Shown piece after piece: positions 18,382 through 28,802 of a stretch of 64,000 bases of DNA. The notes under the pieces were generated by a model that was not told where the DNA came from, ran no database searches, and saw only the letters and a program-made list of their open reading frames with translations. Location: the NCBI GenBank assembly GCA_020846875.1, contig JADLDB010000036.1:1-64000 (forward strand). Direction: 5' to 3'. Each line of letters begins with the position of its first letter. Position 1 is the first letter of the stretch. This DNA is from Myxococcales bacterium. GTDB taxonomy: Bacteria; Myxococcota; Myxococcia; Myxococcales; Myxococcaceae. Both the position numbers and the translations under genes were made by a program.

Positions 18382-20766
18382 TCAGAACGAGTTGCCGATG
18401 GTGAACTCAAACTGAATCGGCTGATCGCTGATGCGCCGGGTGAGCGGAATGCCCCACTCGAAACGCAGCGGCCCGATGGGGGAGAACCAGCGCACCCCGA
18501 AGCCGATCGCGTGGTACAGCCCCAGCGGCAGCACCTGGTTGCGGTTCAGTTGATCGGGCGTGTGCTCGAAGAAGTTGGCGCCCTTCGCGAAGGCGTTGCC
18601 CGCGTCGTAGAAGAGCACCCCCCGAATGCCCACCTTCTCGAGGATGGGGATCTCCAGCTCCGCGTTGAAGATGATCTGCTTGTTGCCGCCCACGCCGAAG
18701 GGCTGCACGCCCACGTCCGGGGTGGTGTTGCGGCCCACCAGCGTGGTGGGGGCGATGCTGCGCAGCGGGTAGCCGCGGATGGTGGTGATGCCGCCGAGGA
18801 AGTAGAGCTCGGAGGACGGCAGCGGGTACTCGGGGTTGATGTCCTGGATGAAGCCGACCTGCAGGTTCATCTTGAACACCGCGCCCAGGGGCAGGGGGAA
18901 GTACACCCGCTGGTAGGCGGTGATCTTGTTGAAGTTGTACTGGAGGTACTGGGGCGCCGGATTCAAGAAGGGCGGCGCCGTCTCGAACTGGGCGAAGCTG
19001 AGCCAGCCCGAGGTGGGAAAGAGGCGGTTGTTGCGGCGATCCCACGTGCCGGACACGCGCACCGCGCTGGTGATGCCGCTGCGGAACTGGTTGGACAGGG
19101 ACACCGAGTCCACGAAGTTGCGGCCCGCCTCCAGGTACACCGACTCCAGCGTGTAGCCGACGTTCACGCTGAGCTCGTCGGGGATCAGGTAGTAGCCCAG
19201 GCCCAGGGAGCCGCCGGTGGCGGTGCGGATGAAGCCGAAGTAGTCCAGCTGGGTGCGGTAGGCGTCGATCGAGAAGATGTAGTTGGTGTCGAGGAAGTAC
19301 GGGTCGAAGTACTGCAACTGGAAGAAGCTGCGCAGCGCCGACAGCTGCGCCGACGCCGACACCGACATGCCCCAGCCGAGGAAGTTCTGCTGGGCGATCT
19401 GCGCGGTGAAGATGAAGGACTCCACGTTGGAGAAGCCCAGGCCCACCTGGAACTGCCCGGTGGACTTCTCCTTCACCTCCACCTGCACCACCACGTGCTC
19501 GCTGTCGGTGCCAGGCTTGTGGGTCACCTCCACCGTCTCGAAGAAGCCTAAGGCGAAGATCTTCTCCTTCGAGCGGCGCATGCCGGTGCCCGAGAACAGC
19601 TCGCCTTCGAAGACGCGGCACTGCCGGCGGATCACCTTGTCGCGGGTCTTGGTGTTCCCGACGATGTCGATCCGCTCGATGTAGACCAGGTTCCCCTTCT
19701 GGATGTCGAAGGTGAGGTCGATGATCTTCTTCTCGGCGTTGACGCTGGTGACGGGGGTGACGTTCGCGTAGGCGAAGCCCTGATCATAGTAGACGTCGTT
19801 GATCGCCTGGATGTCGCGCGCCAGCAGCGACCGGTTGAAGACCATGCCTTCGCGCGAGAGGAGCGCCAGCTTCAGGTCGTCCTTCGAGCCGAGCAGCTCC
19901 CCGGAGAAGTCCAGCTTGCCCAGGCTGTACTGCTCGCCTTCCTCCACGCGGATGGTGATGGAGATGTAGCGCTTGTCCGGCGTGAGGCTGACGGTGGGCT
20001 TGTCCACCCGCACGTTGATGAAGCCGCGATCCAGGTACGCCATCTGGATCATCTGCAGGTCGCGCTGGAAGAGCTCCTCGCGGTAGGTGCCTTCGCTGGT
20101 GAAGAAGGACAGGTAGCCGCCTTCCTGCGTGGCCAGCAGCGACTTGAGCTCCGCGGGGTCGACCTTGTGCACCCCCAGCAGGTTGATCTCCTTCACCTCC
20201 ACCTTGGCGTGCTCGTCGATGACGAAGACCAGGTCGACCTCGTTGCCGTCCTCCGAGGGCGTCAGCTTGTAGGTGACGTCGGCCAGGAAGAAGCCCTTCT
20301 CCAGGTACTTCTCCTGGATCTTCTTCACGTTCCGCTTCACCGCCGCGACGTCGAGGATGGTGAAGGCGCGGATGTCGATGACGTCCTTGAAGTCGTCCTT
20401 TCCCAGCTCGTCGTTGCCCGACAGGGACACGGTTCGAATCGACGGCTTCTCGGTGACGCGCACCACGTAGGCGATGCCCCGGGGCGTGCGCTGCACCAGC
20501 AACTGGAGATCCGAGAAGTACTTGAGCGCCCACAGCGCGCGCAGATCGTCGGCGGTGCGCGCGGGATCGAAGACGTCGCCCACCTTCTGCTTGAGGGCCT
20601 GCGTCACCGCCTCGGCCTCGACTCGCCGGTTCCCCTCGACGCGGATCTCCAGGATCCGATCGGCCTGATCCACCGGAGGCGGCACGTCCACCGCCTGCGC
20701 GCGCGCCACGGCCGGCAGGGCCACCGCCAGGGCCAACACCAGGGGCATGACGCGTTGCGTTTTCAC
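18382..20766 (-). CDS. bamA: outer membrane protein assembly factor BamA
   Basis: 794 residues beginning with a GTG start at 20766 and a signal peptide ending ARAQA. About 400 residues of POTRA repeats are followed by an Omp85 beta-barrel that ends in the terminal Phe of FTIGNSF, the usual C-terminal signature. The family inserts beta-barrel proteins into the outer membrane. It is the last gene of a minus-strand run lysS, lolC/E, lolD, bamA. A TATGGT hexamer at 20785-20790 (minus strand) could drive a separate transcript. Convergent with the FHA gene. Confidence 0.95.
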   Translation of the reverse strand: MKTQRVMPLVLALAVALPAVARAQAVDVPPPVDQADRILEIRVEGNRRVEAEAVTQALKQKVGDVFDPARTADDLRALWALKYFSDLQLLVQRTPRGIAYVVRVTEKPSIRTVSLSGNDELGKDDFKDVIDIRAFTILDVAAVKRNVKKIQEKYLEKGFFLADVTYKLTPSEDGNEVDLVFVIDEHAKVEVKEINLLGVHKVDPAELKSLLATQEGGYLSFFTSEGTYREELFQRDLQMIQMAYLDRGFINVRVDKPTVSLTPDKRYISITIRVEEGEQYSLGKLDFSGELLGSKDDLKLALLSREGMVFNRSLLARDIQAINDVYYDQGFAYANVTPVTSVNAEKKIIDLTFDIQKGNLVYIERIDIVGNTKTRDKVIRRQCRVFEGELFSGTGMRRSKEKIFALGFFETVEVTHKPGTDSEHVVVQVEVKEKSTGQFQVGLGFSNVESFIFTAQIAQQNFLGWGMSVSASAQLSALRSFFQLQYFDPYFLDTNYIFSIDAYRTQLDYFGFIRTATGGSLGLGYYLIPDELSVNVGYTLESVYLEAGRNFVDSVSLSNQFRSGITSAVRVSGTWDRRNNRLFPTSGWLSFAQFETAPPFLNPAPQYLQYNFNKITAYQRVYFPLPLGAVFKMNLQVGFIQDINPEYPLPSSELYFLGGITTIRGYPLRSIAPTTLVGRNTTPDVGVQPFGVGGNKQIIFNAELEIPILEKVGIRGVLFYDAGNAFAKGANFFEHTPDQLNRNQVLPLGLYHAIGFGVRWFSPIGPLRFEWGIPLTRRISDQPIQFEFTIGNSF

Positions 20767-20832
20767 GGCACTCGAAAGCGGCGCACCATAGGGGGAAAAC
20801 CGGGGCGGGTACGAGCGAAAAGGCTTTCGATT

Positions 20833-21534
20833 TCAGGCCTGTGCAGCGACGTCCTCGGACGCGATCACCTGGCCGTCGAGCAGCCGCAGGCGCCGGGGCA
20901 GCGAGCGGGCCAGGGCCTCGTTGTGGGTGACGACGACGGCGGTGACGCCGAGATCGCGGTTCACCTCGCGCAGCAGGGTGTGAATGCCTTCGCCGGTGGC
21001 GGGATCGAGGTTGCCGGTGGGCTCGTCGGCCAGCAGCAGGGCGGGCTCCAGGATGAGGGCCCTGGCCAGCGCCACGCGCTGCGACTCGCCACCGGACAGC
21101 TCCCCGGGCTTGTGCTCGGCGCGGTGAGAGAGCCCGACGCGCTCGAGCAACCCCCGGGCGCGCTTCAACGCCTCCTTGCGATCCTTCCGCATGATCAACG
21201 CGGGCATGGCCACGTTCTCCACCGCGGTGAACTCGGGCAGGAGGAAGTGCGACTGAAAAACGAAGCCGATGGTGCGGTTGCGGAACTCGGCCACCTCGGC
21301 GTCGTTCATGTCGAAGACGCTCCGCCCCTCAAAAGTCATCCGGCCGGCGGCGGGCGCGTCGAGCGTGCCCAGCACGTGCAGGAAGGTGCTCTTCCCCGAG
21401 CCGGACGCGCCCACCAGCGACACCAGCTCGCCCTTCTCGATGGTGACGGACACGCCGCGCAGCACGTCGATCCGCTTCCCGCGCAGGAAGTACGTCTTGA
21501 AGATGTCCTCGACGGCGAGGAAGGGCGTGCTCAT
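20833..21534 (-). CDS. lolD: lipoprotein-releasing ABC transporter ATPase LolD
   Basis: 233 residues. Walker A is GASGSGKST, the signature is [15 protein letters not shown] and Walker B is [12 protein letters not shown]. It powers release of lipoproteins from the inner membrane to the periplasmic carrier. The start lies 3 bases after the stop of the permease gene upstream in the same transcript. A second, related ATPase gene (48553) is in this window, so assignment to Lol rests on its neighbours. Confidence 0.92.
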   Translation of the reverse strand: MSTPFLAVEDIFKTYFLRGKRIDVLRGVSVTIEKGELVSLVGASGSGKSTFLHVLGTLDAPAAGRMTFEGRSVFDMNDAEVAEFRNRTIGFVFQSHFLLPEFTAVENVAMPALIMRKDRKEALKRARGLLERVGLSHRAEHKPGELSGGESQRVALARALILEPALLLADEPTGNLDPATGEGIHTLLREVNRDLGVTAVVVTHNEALARSLPRRLRLLDGQVIASEDVAAQA

Positions 21535-21537
21535 GGG

Positions 21538-23610
21538 CTATTCCGACTTGAGCCCATCCACGGGCTCGACCTCCGACGCCTTGAGCGCCGGGCTGATGCT
21601 GGCCAGGAAGGTGACGAGGATGGCGATCACCACCGACAGCGCCGTCTGGAACGGCTCGATGCGCACCGGCAGCGCGGGGATGTAATAGACCTGCGGGTCG
21701 AGCTTGATCCCCACCCGCTCGAGGAAGACGCACCACGCCAGCCCGGCGATGAGCCCCAAAAGTCCTCCCGCCACGCCGATCTGCAGCCCCTCGGTGAGGA
21801 AGATCTTCACGATCCCGCCGTCCGGCACGCCCAGCGCCTTGAGCACCGCGATCTCCTTGCGCTTCTCCAGCACCAGCATGATCACCGTGGCGACGATCAG
21901 CCCGGCCGCGACGATCACGATCATCGACAGGATGATCCCCATCACCAGCTTCTCCAGGCGCAGCGCGGCGAAGAGGTTCCGGTTCATCTCGCCCCAGTCC
22001 TTGGTGCGGTAGGGGTAGCCCTCCAGCGTGTCGCGGATCGCGTTCATCGTGCCGCGGGCGTTGTCCACGTCGTCCACCTTCACCTCGATGCCGGTGGCGC
22101 CCTTCACGTTGAAGAAGGTCTGCGCCTCCTCGAGGCGGATGTAGACGAACTTGGAGTCGTACTCGTACATGCCCGAGTAGAAGATGCCCGCCACGCGGAA
22201 CGGGCGGCTCTTGGGCATCGGCCCCTGAGGGCCCAGCTCCCCGCCCACCGGAGACACCACGTTCACCCGATCGCCCACCACCACCTTGAGCGAAGAGGCC
22301 AGCTCGCGGCCCAGCAACAGCCCCGGGAGCACCACCCCAGCGGCGGCCTCCTTCTCCTCCGACGGCAGCTCGAGCATCGGATCGCGCTCGATGTCCTCCG
22401 CGCCCTGCTCGGGCTTCTTGTCCAGATCGGGCGTGGCGGGCTGCGCGTCGAAGCCGTCGAACCCCCTCAGGCGGCTGGCTGAGATCTTCTCGGGCTCGTC
22501 GAGCCACTCCAGCTTGCCACCCGGCAGGATGTACTCGGGCAGATCGGTGACGGACCCGACCGTCCTCGGTTCGATGCCCTTGATCATCGAGCCGGAGATG
22601 TTGCCCTCTGAGCTGATCATCACCTCGTTGAGGATGAAGGGCGTCGCACCCTGGACGCCGCGCACCTGCCTCACCTTGCCCATCACCTCGGAGTACTCCG
22701 GCATCTCCGGGGAGTACTTGAGGACGACGCCGTGCGAGTTGGTGCCGAGGATCTTCTTCTGCAGATCGGCCTCGAAGCCGCTCATCACCGACAGCACGAT
22801 GATGAGCGCCATCACCCCGACGCCCACGCCGCCGACGGCCAGGGCGGTCATGGTGGTGGTGGGGCTGGGGCTCTTCTGCTTCAGGTGGTGGAGCGCCTCG
22901 GCGGCGGCGATGGGATCCTTCAGCCCGAGGTGTTTGATCCGCGTCCGCGCCACCACGTTGCCCACCGACTTGAAGATGGCCCAGGCGAGCAGCGGGGCGA
23001 CCACCAGCGTCAGGAGCACCAGGCCGATCCCCGCCAGCAGCCTGGGCCGGAAGACGGACACGTGCCGGCTGGCGATGAACAGCTCGTAAGACGCGCGCAG
23101 ATCGAGGCGACCCGACGAGGTGGACACGAAGCCGGCGTTGATCCCCAGGAAGAGCCCGACGATCAGCGCGGCGGTGATCAGCCAGTAGCCCAGCGCGGGC
23201 CGGGCCTCGCCGAGCAGCGACGCGAGGTAGACGATCTCTCGCAGCTTGTAGCCCACGCGCAGCATGAGCGCGGGGACCTCGTGCATCAGCGTGAGGAGGA
23301 GGGGGATCGGCAGGCCGAAGAAGACGATCGCCAGGGTCGCCTCGGGGGTGCCCAGCTTGCGCGCGTTGGCCGCGCCGCCGAAGCCGCCGACGAACGAGAC
23401 GGCCAGCGCGAAGAAGAAGGCCACCGAGAAGGCCGCGGTCGGAGACAGCCCCCCCTGCGCTACCCCGCCCTGCACCGAGCCCTTCTCCACCAGCGCCATG
23501 TAGACGCCGATGAAGAGGACCTCGGCCAGGAAGACGCCGAAGCCGTACGCCGCCAGCGTGCCCCAGTGGAAGCCGACGTAGTTCGCGATCCGCGGGTGCA
23601 GGTTCTTCAT
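21538..23610 (-). CDS. lolC: LolC/LolE-type lipoprotein-releasing permease with extra N-terminal membrane domain
   Basis: 690 residues, far longer than the usual 400 or so. The C-terminal 450 residues are a normal LolC/E permease: one helix (ALAVGGVGVGVMALIIVLSVMSGF), a large periplasmic domain and three terminal helices with the LEKRKEIAVLKALGVPDGGI FtsX motif. The first 230 or so residues hold about five further hydrophobic segments and a short loop not found in standard LolC/E. The gene lies between lysS (31 bases upstream) and lolD. A single permease here implies a homodimer. Confidence 0.88.
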   Translation of the reverse strand: MKNLHPRIANYVGFHWGTLAAYGFGVFLAEVLFIGVYMALVEKGSVQGGVAQGGLSPTAAFSVAFFFALAVSFVGGFGGAANARKLGTPEATLAIVFFGLPIPLLLTLMHEVPALMLRVGYKLREIVYLASLLGEARPALGYWLITAALIVGLFLGINAGFVSTSSGRLDLRASYELFIASRHVSVFRPRLLAGIGLVLLTLVVAPLLAWAIFKSVGNVVARTRIKHLGLKDPIAAAEALHHLKQKSPSPTTTMTALAVGGVGVGVMALIIVLSVMSGFEADLQKKILGTNSHGVVLKYSPEMPEYSEVMGKVRQVRGVQGATPFILNEVMISSEGNISGSMIKGIEPRTVGSVTDLPEYILPGGKLEWLDEPEKISASRLRGFDGFDAQPATPDLDKKPEQGAEDIERDPMLELPSEEKEAAAGVVLPGLLLGRELASSLKVVVGDRVNVVSPVGGELGPQGPMPKSRPFRVAGIFYSGMYEYDSKFVYIRLEEAQTFFNVKGATGIEVKVDDVDNARGTMNAIRDTLEGYPYRTKDWGEMNRNLFAALRLEKLVMGIILSMIVIVAAGLIVATVIMLVLEKRKEIAVLKALGVPDGGIVKIFLTEGLQIGVAGGLLGLIAGLAWCVFLERVGIKLDPQVYYIPALPVRIEPFQTALSVVIAILVTFLASISPALKASEVEPVDGLKSE

Positions 23611-23641
23611 GAGATCTCGTCGGCGGAAGGACGCGCGCGCT

Positions 23642-25204
<1,563 letters not shown>

Positions 25205-25265
25205 GGCGCCCGGCACTCACCACGGGGCACGGCAGCGAGCAAGGCCTTTGAGGGAAGCTTTCACC

Positions 25266-27065
25266 TCAGGGGCAGCACCACCCGGTCGCGAGCGCGAACG
25301 GCTCCGTCACCCCCGGCGCTTCCCGGTAGAGGAGCGTGCTGCCGGGAGCGAGGAGCGCGCACAGCGGTTCCTGCGCGGTGTCGTAGCTGGCCGCCGACGC
25401 GCCGACGCGCAGGTGCCGCACCGCCAGCTCCGCGCACACCGTGCAGGCGACGGCCCGCCCTTCCGCGTCGAGGAGCGGATCGGCGGCGTGATCCTTGAGC
25501 CTGCGCAGCGCCGCGTCGTCCAGCGCCGCGCACCACTCGGCCGCGTGAGCGCGATGGAACAGGCGCCCCAGGTGGGTGGCCCGCGGGTCCGCGCTGCTCC
25601 ACGGCAGCGGAGGATCGACGTAGGCCGGAAGCCCCGAGTACTGGCCGTTGGGCTTCGCGCCGAGCAGCTCGCCCCACTGGCCGTCGGCGACGTCGGTGGA
25701 CAGGGGCTCTTCCTTCGCGCGGATCCGGGTCATGGTGACGAAGCGCGAGAGGCCGAGCCGGAACTCGGTGCGCACCTGGTTGGACACCGGCACCTTGCCG
25801 GTGCTCCTCGCCACCTGGGGGACCAGCCGCGTGACAAAGCGCGCGTCGAGGGGGATCGCCGCCTGCGCGCCCGCCACCTTGAGGTTGATCGCCGCGCCGC
25901 GCGCCATCGCCTGGTTGGTGGCCCGCTGGCCGAAGCAGGTGGCGCTGGTGGGGTCGACGGACACCAGCCCGGCGCCGGGCATCGCCGGCCCGTGGCTCTC
26001 TCCCGCCGCGCGGTACACCTCGAGCATCCCCGAGGCCGCGCAGGAGAAGAACGTCTGGGACTGGGTGTCGTAGAGCGCGTTGGCGCTGAAGGGCGCCAGG
26101 TAGAGCAGGTAGTTGTCGCCGATCCCGTTGGCCAGGGTGCCGCCGGCCGTCATGAAGCGCACGTCGGCCCACGGCGCACACAGCGCGTCGTTGACGTCGT
26201 AGCCGGTCCAGGAAGGCACTGCCTGCAGCACGGTGCGGGCCCCGTGAAAGAGGCCGGCCACCAGCGCCACCAGCACCGCGCGATCGCGGCGGGCCTCGTC
26301 GTCGACGCCGGGGAAGTCGGCCAGGCTGGCACCACCCCAGCGCTGCCACATGTGCCCCATGCTCCAGGCGTCCTGCAGGAAGTGGTGGCCCACCGCCTCG
26401 TACGCCAGCGCTTCCCACTCGCACGCCCGGAGGAAGGCGTCGAAGCGCCCGCCCTCGCCCGCTACCTTCAGCTTCATCGCCGCGCACTGGGCCGCCCGGC
26501 CGAGCGCCAGCGCGTGGTAGTGCGCGTAGAAGCGCTGCGACTGGGGCACGAAGTGGTTGGCGTTGACCGGCCCCATGTGCGCGGCGAAGTCGTGGCAGTC
26601 GGTGGCGTCGCTGGCGCCGGACAGGGGGCACGTCTCGTGGCCCGCCGCCCAGTCCCACAGCGCGTAGGAGTAGTCGGGCAACTGCGCCAGCTCGCCCGGC
26701 GTCAGCTGGCGAAAGCGCATGCGGGTGGCGGCCTCGAAGGCCGAGGGGATCAGGGTGGGCGTCACCCCACCGTCCACCGCCACCGTGTCGCTGGTGGTGA
26801 AGACCTGGAGCGGCATGGTGGCCGACAGCGCCGCGGGGAGGCCCGCCAGCTCGCGCGTCGCCTCGAACAACAGCCGGTGCTCGTCGTAGCGGCCGATCCA
26901 CCGGTGCCGCGCGGTGTCGAGGCCCGTGGGCCGGCAGGCCTCCGCGTCCTGCGACTTCAAGGCGGATGGATCCTGCGCCGGGTTGGCGAACACCGAGCAG
27001 GCCGACTCCCAGGCCCGGGCCGCGGGGGCGGCGCAGAGCACCACGGCAATCAGCGCGCGCCTCAT
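25266..27065 (-). CDS. exported zinc-dependent phospholipase C / P1 nuclease-like protein
   Basis: 599 residues from ATG 27065. The signal peptide ends APAARA and is followed directly by Trp19. In zinc phospholipases C and P1-type nucleases the mature N-terminal Trp is itself a zinc ligand. A second family hallmark is H228-x3-D232-x5-H238 (HFLQDAWSMGH), the spacing seen in clostridial alpha-toxin and P1 nuclease. Other candidate ligands are H143, H158, H163, H171 and E218. The enzyme would be secreted and act on phospholipid or nucleic acid. The C-terminal half has no recognised domain and carries paired Cys. It overlaps the upstream lipoprotein gene by 4 nt (ATGA). The catalytic assignment is inference from motif spacing. 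Confidence 0.6.
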   Translation of the reverse strand: MRRALIAVVLCAAPAARAWESACSVFANPAQDPSALKSQDAEACRPTGLDTARHRWIGRYDEHRLLFEATRELAGLPAALSATMPLQVFTTSDTVAVDGGVTPTLIPSAFEAATRMRFRQLTPGELAQLPDYSYALWDWAAGHETCPLSGASDATDCHDFAAHMGPVNANHFVPQSQRFYAHYHALALGRAAQCAAMKLKVAGEGGRFDAFLRACEWEALAYEAVGHHFLQDAWSMGHMWQRWGGASLADFPGVDDEARRDRAVLVALVAGLFHGARTVLQAVPSWTGYDVNDALCAPWADVRFMTAGGTLANGIGDNYLLYLAPFSANALYDTQSQTFFSCAASGMLEVYRAAGESHGPAMPGAGLVSVDPTSATCFGQRATNQAMARGAAINLKVAGAQAAIPLDARFVTRLVPQVARSTGKVPVSNQVRTEFRLGLSRFVTMTRIRAKEEPLSTDVADGQWGELLGAKPNGQYSGLPAYVDPPLPWSSADPRATHLGRLFHRAHAAEWCAALDDAALRRLKDHAADPLLDAEGRAVACTVCAELAVRHLRVGASAASYDTAQEPLCALLAPGSTLLYREAPGVTEPFALATGWCCP

Positions 27066-27541
27066 GGGGCCTCCAGCATCGCGCGCACCCCGGGGAAGCA
27101 GTCCGGCTCGAGGAAGAAGACGCGCTCGAAGGCGCGGTTGGGCAAGAGGCCTCCCTGCACCGCCGCCGCGAAGGCCGTCTTGCACGCGGCCGGACAACAG
27201 GCGGCCGACTCCGTCCAGGGCGTCTGGGTGGCGCAGGAAGGTACGGCCTCGAGGCAGGTGCCCAGGCCGACGCTGCCGGGCGCATAGCAGGTGGTGACGA
27301 CGTCGGTGCACGAAGCCAGCGCGGTGAGCGCGTCGGAGGCGTCGGGATCGAGCGCCAGCCGCCCTCCGGACAGCTCGGTGACCAGCTTGAGGGAGGAGTC
27401 CGGCAGCGCGGGCAGCCACTTCAGCTCCAGGTCCGGCACGGTGGCCGGCGGGGGAGGCTTGTCCGGAGGCTTCGTCGGATCCGGGTTGATCCAATCGCAG
27501 CCCGTCAGCGCCAGGGCCAACAGCACGACACGCCAGTGCAT
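27062..27541 (-). CDS. small Cys-rich lipoprotein coupled to the PLC-like gene
   Basis: 159 residues with a signal peptide and lipobox LTGC, a Pro-rich linker and a C-terminal part with about eight Cys, probably disulfide-bonded. No family was recognised. The Shine-Dalgarno GGGGAG is 3-4 nt before the ATG and lies in the arm of a hairpin. The stop overlaps the next start as ATGA, so the two proteins are probably made in a fixed ratio and may act together at the outer membrane. Confidence 0.7.
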   Translation of the reverse strand: MHWRVVLLALALTGCDWINPDPTKPPDKPPPPATVPDLELKWLPALPDSSLKLVTELSGGRLALDPDASDALTALASCTDVVTTCYAPGSVGLGTCLEAVPSCATQTPWTESAACCPAACKTAFAAAVQGGLLPNRAFERVFFLEPDCFPGVRAMLEAP

Positions 27542-27546
27542 CGACT

Positions 27547-27593
27547 CCCCTTTCCGGCCGCGGGGTACCTCGCAAGGCTAGTGCCGGAAGGGG
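27547..27593 (-). promoter_or_regulatory. hairpin that includes the Shine-Dalgarno of the 27541 lipoprotein gene
   Basis: The segments 27547-27558 and 27583-27593 are complementary (CCCCTTCCGGC pairing with GCCGGAAGGGG, one bulged T) around a loop of about 24 nt. The GGGGAG ribosome binding site falls in the arm nearer the gene. Confidence 0.35.
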
Positions 27594-27696
27594 CGCGTCC
27601 GAAACCTGCGGCGCGACACTGATGGGAGTGCGCACGTCTTCGCGCAGCAGGGCGCTGGTGTCGTGGGGTGAGGTGGGATGATCTCCGCCAGCGCCG

Positions 27697-28044
27697 TCAG
27701 GGGGAGGCGAGCAGCATGAACATCGCCACCAGCACCGCGATGAGCAGCGGGATCACCACCTCGGCGGGTACGCGGTAGGCGGCGTGCAAGTCGCGGGTAC
27801 GCACGCCGAAGCGGCGGCGGCGGGTGCGGCGGAGGATGAGCGACGCCAGGGCCTCCGGTGCCTTCTCCTTCGGGTCGCCCTGGAGCAGGCCCACCGTCTT
27901 CTTGTAGCGCTCGAAGCGCGCCTTCAGCTCGGGGTTGACCCCCAGCTCTTCTTCGAAGGTGGCGGCGTCGGCGGCGGCCAGCGCGTCATCGACGGCCCCC
28001 ATGAAGAGCCGCTCCACTTCGGTCTTGTTCAGTTCGCGACGCAC
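27697..28044 (-). CDS. membrane-anchored protein encoded just after an ECF sigma factor; probable anti-sigma factor
   Basis: 115 residues from GTG 28044, chosen because GAGGAGA sits at the right distance upstream, overlapping the stop of the sigma gene. A start at 28080 would give 127 residues. The cytoplasmic part is charged and helical; a single C-terminal membrane helix (VVIPLLIAVLVAMFMLLA) leaves almost nothing in the periplasm. The zinc motif HxxxCxxC of common anti-sigma factors is absent. The role is inferred from position and topology only. Confidence 0.6.
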   Translation of the reverse strand: MRRELNKTEVERLFMGAVDDALAAADAATFEEELGVNPELKARFERYKKTVGLLQGDPKEKAPEALASLILRRTRRRRFGVRTRDLHAAYRVPAEVVIPLLIAVLVAMFMLLASP

Positions 28045-28048
28045 GACG

Positions 28049-28726
28049 TCAGTCTCCTCGATCGGCGAGGCTTTCCTCAAGCTTCGCCAGGATTCCAGCC
28101 AGCTTCTCCCGCGCGCGGTGCAGCCGGCTCTTCACGGTCCCTTCGGGCAGCTCGGTGATCTCCATGATCTCCTCGTAGCTCAGCCCCTCCACGTCTCTCA
28201 AAACCACCAGCGCGCGCTGCTCTTCCTCCAGGTGGGCGATGGCCTTGTGGACCAGCTCCCGTTCCCGCTGCGCCGACACCGCGTCGTCCGGCCGGGACGA
28301 GCCACCCAACGACTCGGTGATCGACAGCTCGTTGGACTCGCCGAACTCGTCGCTGCGCCCGCGCCCGCGCCGCTTGAGGTACTTGAGGCGATTCAAGCAG
28401 TGGTTCCGGGAGATGCGGAAGATCCAGGTGGTCAGCTTCGCGTCGGCGCGGAACTTGTCGAGGTGCTGGTGGATGCTGAGGAAGATCTCCTGGGTGAGAT
28501 CGAAGGCCTCTTCGCGATCGCCCACCATGCGCACACAGAAGTCGTACACCCGGTGCTGGTGGGTGCGGACCAACAGCTCGAAGGCGGACGAGTCGCGGCG
28601 GCGCAGCCGGGCGATGAGCAGGCGGTCCGGGTAGTCCCCCGACTCCTCCTGCGCCGCCGGCGGCTCCACCACGTGAGCCGGCAACTCCAGCACGTCGCTC
28701 GGCACTTCGTCCTCCCGCCCAGGCAT
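28049..28726 (-). CDS. ECF-type RNA polymerase sigma factor (RpoE-like)
   Basis: 225 residues from ATG 28726. Region 2 is seen as DRLLIARLRRRDSSAFELLV through DLTQEIFLSIHQ and TWIFRISRNHCLNRLK. Region 4 is LRDVEGLSYEEIMEITELPEGTVKSRLHRAREKL. An acidic linker (about residues 130-155) joins them. A TACGAT element 7 nt before the ATG suggests a leaderless message. The next gene is a small membrane protein likely to hold it inactive. The signal sensed is unknown. Confidence 0.93.
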   Translation of the reverse strand: MPGREDEVPSDVLELPAHVVEPPAAQEESGDYPDRLLIARLRRRDSSAFELLVRTHQHRVYDFCVRMVGDREEAFDLTQEIFLSIHQHLDKFRADAKLTTWIFRISRNHCLNRLKYLKRRGRGRSDEFGESNELSITESLGGSSRPDDAVSAQRERELVHKAIAHLEEEQRALVVLRDVEGLSYEEIMEITELPEGTVKSRLHRAREKLAGILAKLEESLADRGD

Positions 28727-28733
28727 CGGCCCG

Positions 28734-28739
28734 ATCGTA
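28734..28739 (-). promoter_or_regulatory. TACGAT -10-like element, leaderless arrangement for the ECF sigma gene
   Basis: On the minus strand TACGAT ends 7 nt before the ATG at 28726, with no Shine-Dalgarno sequence between. Confidence 0.45.
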
Positions 28740-28802
28740 GGGGCTCTGACACCCTGCGGGGTACCAGGTTCCCAGCCCAAACTTGCTTGTTGTTTAGGCG
28801 GG

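Noticed and set aside
20167-22482. A 771-codon plus-strand open frame over bamA and the lol genes
   Set aside because: It is a shadow of conserved minus-strand genes; its translation is rich in Gln, His, Arg and Gly and lacks any family character.
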